Source of the DNA: Herbiconiux sp.
GTDB taxonomy: Bacteria > Actinomycetota > Actinomycetes > Actinomycetales > Microbacteriaceae
Assembly: GCF_023264895.1 (NCBI RefSeq)
Contig: NZ_JAHFUY010000023.1
Coordinates: 1 to 64,000 of the forward strand
Direction of reading: 5' to 3'
DNA: 64,000 bases
Positions within the stretch are counted from its first letter, which is position 1, and each line of letters opens with the position of its first letter. This document shows, one piece after another, positions 59,502-64,000 of this stretch. A model generated the notes under the pieces. The model worked only from the letters and a program-made list of their open reading frames with translations, ran no database searches and had not been told where the DNA came from. A program made the position numbers and the translations under genes.

Positions 59502-60389
59502 ATGGCGCGCGTGCTGATCCGCGACGGCTTCCCGGGGCAGCGGCTGCGCGTGCTGCCCCGCCCGCGGGTGGCGGAGGCGCTCGCCGCCCCGATCACGGAG
59601 CAGCTGCTGGTGACCGATGCCGGGCACTTCCCGCACGCGGCGGCGCACGGGAGGGCGCGGCCGGCGGGGGCGGGGGAGTCGGTCGTCATCCTCTGCACCG
59701 ACGGCGCTGGGCACGTCGAGCTGCGCGGGGTCGAGTACGACGTGGCCCGCGGCGACGTCGTGGTGATCCCGGTGGGCGAGCCGCACCGCTATCGTGCCGA
59801 TCCGCGCGACCCCTGGACGATCTGGTGGATGCATGTCGTCGGCTCCGACAGCGCCTCGTTCGTGGAGGCGATCACCGATCCGGCCGGGGAGTTCTCGCCC
59901 GTCATGACGGTGCACGATCCGTTCGCCGCCCGGGCCTCGCTCGAGCACGTGCTGACCTCGCTCGAGCGCGACGACACGGTGGCGAGCCTCCGCTCGGCCG
60001 CCGGCGCGGCCTGGGGGCTGCTCGCGCAGCTGGCGGCCGACCGGGCGCGCGGGGCCACGGAGGCGGGCGATCCCATCCTCGCGGCCCAGGACTACCTGCG
60101 CGAGAACCTCGACGTCACCGCGAGCGTGCCCGAGCTCGCGAAGATCGCGGGCTTCAGCGTCTCCCACTTCTCGGCCCGCTTCCGGCAGGCGTCGGGCACC
60201 GGGGTCGTGGAGTACCACAAGCGCCTCCGCAGCGCCCGCGCCCGCGAGCTGCTGATCACGACCGACGCCTCGGTGGCCGACATCGCGCGCACCGTGGGCT
60301 ACGACGATCCGCTCTACTTCTCCCGCCACTTCCGGGCGATCAACGGCACGAGCCCCTCGGCCTACCGCGCGGCCTTCCAAGGGCGGTAG
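59502..60389 (+). CDS. AraC-family transcriptional regulator
   Basis: 295 residues; ATG 59502 is right after the mutarotase stop. The N-terminal cupin-like AraC arm/sugar-binding domain (~20-150: VELRGVEYDVARGDVVVIPVGEPHRYRADP) and the C-terminal double helix-turn-helix (~195-292: DVTASVPELAKIAGFSVSHFSARFRQASG and VADIARTVGYDDPLYFSRHFRAINGTSPSAYR) are complete. Being the last gene of the sugar importer run, it most likely activates that operon in response to arabinose or galactose. Confidence 0.93.
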   Translation: MARVLIRDGFPGQRLRVLPRPRVAEALAAPITEQLLVTDAGHFPHAAAHGRARPAGAGESVVILCTDGAGHVELRGVEYDVARGDVVVIPVGEPHRYRADPRDPWTIWWMHVVGSDSASFVEAITDPAGEFSPVMTVHDPFAARASLEHVLTSLERDDTVASLRSAAGAAWGLLAQLAADRARGATEAGDPILAAQDYLRENLDVTASVPELAKIAGFSVSHFSARFRQASGTGVVEYHKRLRSARARELLITTDASVADIARTVGYDDPLYFSRHFRAINGTSPSAYRAAFQGR

Positions 60390-60416
60390 GCGGGGGCGCC
60401 TCGCCGCCTGGCTCGC

Positions 60417-61433
60417 CTACGCGGTCAGGCCGGTTCCGTGCACGGCGTGGGGGTCGATGGCGGCGAGCTCGTCGGGTGTGAGCGGGGCGGCGTCGAGGGC
60501 GGCGACGTTCTGTTCGAGCTGGGCCACGCTCGAGGCGCCGATGAGGGCGCTCGTGACCTGGGGGTGGCGGAGCACCCAGGTGAGCGCGAGCTGGGCGAGG
60601 GACTGGCCGCGGGCGGCGGCGATCTCGTTGAGCGCCCGGGCACGGGCGAGGTACTCGTCGTCGATGCCGTTCTCCGAGAGGAACTGCGAGGTCGCGGCCC
60701 GCGAGTCCGACGGCACGCTGCCGTCGAGGTAGCGGTCGGTGAGAAGGCCCTGCGCGAGCGGGGAGAAGACGATGCTGCCCGATCCGACCTCGTCGAGCAC
60801 CGGGAGGAGGCCGTCTTCGATGTGGCGGTCGAACATCGAGAAGCGCGGCTGGTGGATGGTGAGCGGGATGCCGTGGTCGGCCAGCAGGCGTGCGGCCTCG
60901 CGGGTCTGCTTGGGGTCGTAGTTCGAGACGCCCACGTAGAGCGCCTTGCCCGAGGTCACCGCGGTCGCGAGCGCGCCCATGGTCTCTTCGAGCGGGGTGT
61001 CGGGGTCGAAGCGGTGCGAGTAGAAGATGTCGACGTAGTCGAGCCCCAGGCGCCCGAGCGACTGGTCGAGCGAGGCCAGCAGGTGCTTGCGCGATCCCCA
61101 CTCGCCGTAGGGGCCCGGCCACATGAGGTAGCCGGCCTTCGACGAGATGATGAGCTCGTCACGGTAAGGCGCGAGATCCTCGGCGAAGATGCGGCCGAAG
61201 TTCGTCTCGGCCGAGCCGGCCGGCGGGCCGTAGTTGTTGGCGAGGTCGATGTGCGTGACACCGAGGTCGAAGGCGCGACGCAGGATGGCGCGCTGGGTGT
61301 CGAGCGGCCGCTCGTGACCGAAGTTGTGCCAGAGGCCGAGCGAGAGCGCCGGCAGCCTGAGGCCGCTGCGGCCCGAGCGGTTGTAGGTCATCGCGTCGTA
61401 GCGCGTGGGGGCGGCCTGGTAGGTGTCGGTCAT
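60417..61433 (-). CDS. Aldo/keto reductase, YghZ/L-glyceraldehyde-3-phosphate reductase-like
   Basis: 338 residues from ATG 61433. AKR tetrad regions: HIDLANNYGPPAGSAE (Asp and Tyr), SSKAGYLMWPGPYGEWGSRKHL (Lys, with the long insertion typical of YghZ/Kv-beta-like AKR14) and FYSHRFDPDTP (His); NADPH-binding PLAQGLLTDRY and IGASSVAQLEQN follow. It reduces aldehydes or ketones including sugar-derived ones. Convergent with the AraC gene. Confidence 0.9.
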   Translation of the reverse strand: MTDTYQAAPTRYDAMTYNRSGRSGLRLPALSLGLWHNFGHERPLDTQRAILRRAFDLGVTHIDLANNYGPPAGSAETNFGRIFAEDLAPYRDELIISSKAGYLMWPGPYGEWGSRKHLLASLDQSLGRLGLDYVDIFYSHRFDPDTPLEETMGALATAVTSGKALYVGVSNYDPKQTREAARLLADHGIPLTIHQPRFSMFDRHIEDGLLPVLDEVGSGSIVFSPLAQGLLTDRYLDGSVPSDSRAATSQFLSENGIDDEYLARARALNEIAAARGQSLAQLALTWVLRHPQVTSALIGASSVAQLEQNVAALDAAPLTPDELAAIDPHAVHGTGLTA

Positions 61434-61544
61434 GCGGGGCCTCTCTGCCGGTGTTCTCGTGGTCCTGGTGGTGCGTTGCCTCAGGTGGTGCGCATCCCAG
61501 GCGGTGCGTTTTTCGGGTGGAGGGTTGTTCAGGTGGTGCATCTC

Positions 61545-62348
61545 CTACGTAGTACGGGTCGAGAGGCCGGCGAGTTCGAGCCGGGCCAGCTCCTCGAGGT
61601 GGGTGTCGCTGCCGCCGGCGGGGGTGGCGGTGATGAGGAGCTCGAAGCGGTCGAGGCCGCCGATCACGCCGAGGCTCGTGCGACCGAGCTTCGACGCGTC
61701 GGCCACCACCACGGCCCGGTCGGCGGCGGCGAGCATGGCCTGCTTGAGCTCGGTCTCGGGCAGGTTGACGTTGGTGACGCCCGCCACCGCATCCACCCCC
61801 GTGCAGCCGATGAACGCGAGGTCGGCGCGCACGCTGCCGAGCAGGAGTGAGGCGTACGGAGCCACGAGCGAGTGCTGGAGGGGGCGCAGGGTGCCGCCCG
61901 TGACCACGACGGTGAAGCGCGGGATGGCGGGCTCGAGCGCGAGGGCGATGGAGAGGCCGTTGGTGATGATCACCACGTCGTCCAGGTCTTCCCGCTCGAG
62001 GAGGGCATCGGCGACGGCGGCGGGGGTGGTGCCCACGTCGAGCAGCACGCTCGTGCCGCTCTCGACGAGCGCGGCGGCGGCTCGGCCGATGCGCTGCTTC
62101 TCCTCGGCCGAGGTGCTGCGAGCCTGTTCGAAGGGTGTCTCGGCACGGGAGGCCAGACCCCGGATGACGGCGCCGCCGTGCACGCGGTCGACGACCTCGT
62201 GCCGTTCGAGCACCGCGAGGTCGGAGCGCACGGTGACCTCGGAGACACCGAGCTCGCGGCTCAGCTCGGCCACCCGCGCGAATCCGGTGGCGCTCACCAG
62301 CTCGACGATCCGGCGCCGCCGGACGGTGAGCTCGAGGTCGTCCGTCAT
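61545..62348 (-). CDS. DeoR-family transcriptional repressor
   Basis: 267 residues. N-terminal helix-turn-helix with the DeoR fingerprint RRRRIVELVSATGFARVAELSRELGVSEVTVRSDLAVLERH (about 10-52), then a sugar-phosphate sensor domain (DVGTTPAAVADALL, ITNGLSIALALE, FIGCTGVDAVAGVTN, VVADASKLG). Divergent from galT-galK, with CGAAAG-type repeats across the galT promoter, so it should repress the Leloir genes until a galactose-derived sugar phosphate appears. Confidence 0.92.
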   Translation of the reverse strand: MTDDLELTVRRRRIVELVSATGFARVAELSRELGVSEVTVRSDLAVLERHEVVDRVHGGAVIRGLASRAETPFEQARSTSAEEKQRIGRAAAALVESGTSVLLDVGTTPAAVADALLEREDLDDVVIITNGLSIALALEPAIPRFTVVVTGGTLRPLQHSLVAPYASLLLGSVRADLAFIGCTGVDAVAGVTNVNLPETELKQAMLAAADRAVVVADASKLGRTSLGVIGGLDRFELLITATPAGGSDTHLEELARLELAGLSTRTT

Positions 62349-62366
62349 GCTCCGATCTTACAGTTC

Positions 62367-62420
62367 CGAAAGCGGATGTCACCCCTTGACTTTCGAAAGC
62401 GAAAGTGGCGTAATCGTCAG
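62367..62420 (+). promoter_or_regulatory. galT promoter with DeoR operator repeats, leaderless start
   Basis: TTGACT (62386-62391), 17-bp spacer, CGTAAT (62409-62414); the predicted RNA start falls on the GTG start codon at 62421. CGAAAGCG repeats at 62367-62374 and 62394-62401, and CGAAAGTG at 62400-62407, place DeoR contacts inside the spacer; TTTCGAAA (62391-62398) overlaps the -35. Confidence 0.65.

Positions 62421-64000
<1,580 letters not shown>

Overview
The window is about 70% GC, densely coded, and reads as chromosome from a soil- or plant-associated actinobacterium, most likely Microbacteriaceae. The evidence is strong G/C third-position bias, secreted glycosidases ending in triple cell-wall-binding repeats (CWB2), an LAxTG surface protein, leaderless-type starts and MsiK-style sugar transporters without their own ATPase. 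I see no tRNA, rRNA, IS element, prophage or CRISPR array. Family-level placement is inference.

Layout. 1-3533 (minus): SulP permease, Sap/GAP membrane protein and a DUF1254 protein cut by the window edge; divergent to them, 3711-5956 (plus): DUF1269 protein, second DUF1254 protein and a small membrane protein. 5953-7136 (minus): alpha/beta hydrolase and cupin. 7265-22835: arabinofuranoside-type locus with a LacI regulator, an ABC importer (binding protein and two permeases), a cytoplasmic GH127 beta-L-arabinofuranosidase, and two very large wall-anchored enzymes (MGH1-like and GH43) with about 95% identical CWB2 anchors. 22957-36968: a divergent catabolic island. Its minus arm has IclR, PotBCA/D-type importer, IclR and cyclase-family hydrolase; its plus arm has seven overlapping genes (DUF6282 hydrolase, BKACE, cupin, HpaI-type aldolase, SDR, Fe-alcohol dehydrogenase, aldehyde dehydrogenase). 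Its substrate is not recognisable from sequence.

36999-40734: BLUF photoreceptor, NhaA Na+/H+ antiporter and a Trk/Ktr K+ channel with a small unknown partner. The nhaA and trk leaders share a near-identical 23-nt element at the predicted 5' end of both transcripts, a candidate ion-responsive cis-regulatory RNA and the most unusual signal here. 40862-50299: accessory functions (epoxide-hydrolase-like enzyme, MarR, LAxTG surface protein, small low-complexity membrane proteins, immunity-like protein, lipoprotein, TetR with divergent hydrolase, small efflux protein). 50578-51339: MerR regulator with twin 19-bp-spacer operators facing the efflux gene. Two dispersed palindromic elements and one 32-bp-arm inverted repeat lie in 46998-51557.

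51848-64000: second sugar locus with an AraF-like binding protein, AraG-like ATPase, a permease gene broken by a one-base frameshift, DUF5107/TPR protein, mutarotase, AraC, aldo/keto reductase, DeoR, and galT-galK (galK cut by the window end). AraF-type proteins bind both L-arabinose and D-galactose, so import, anomer conversion and the Leloir pathway fit together here. Regulators repeatedly sit beside visible palindromic operators, so several local circuits can be proposed from sequence.
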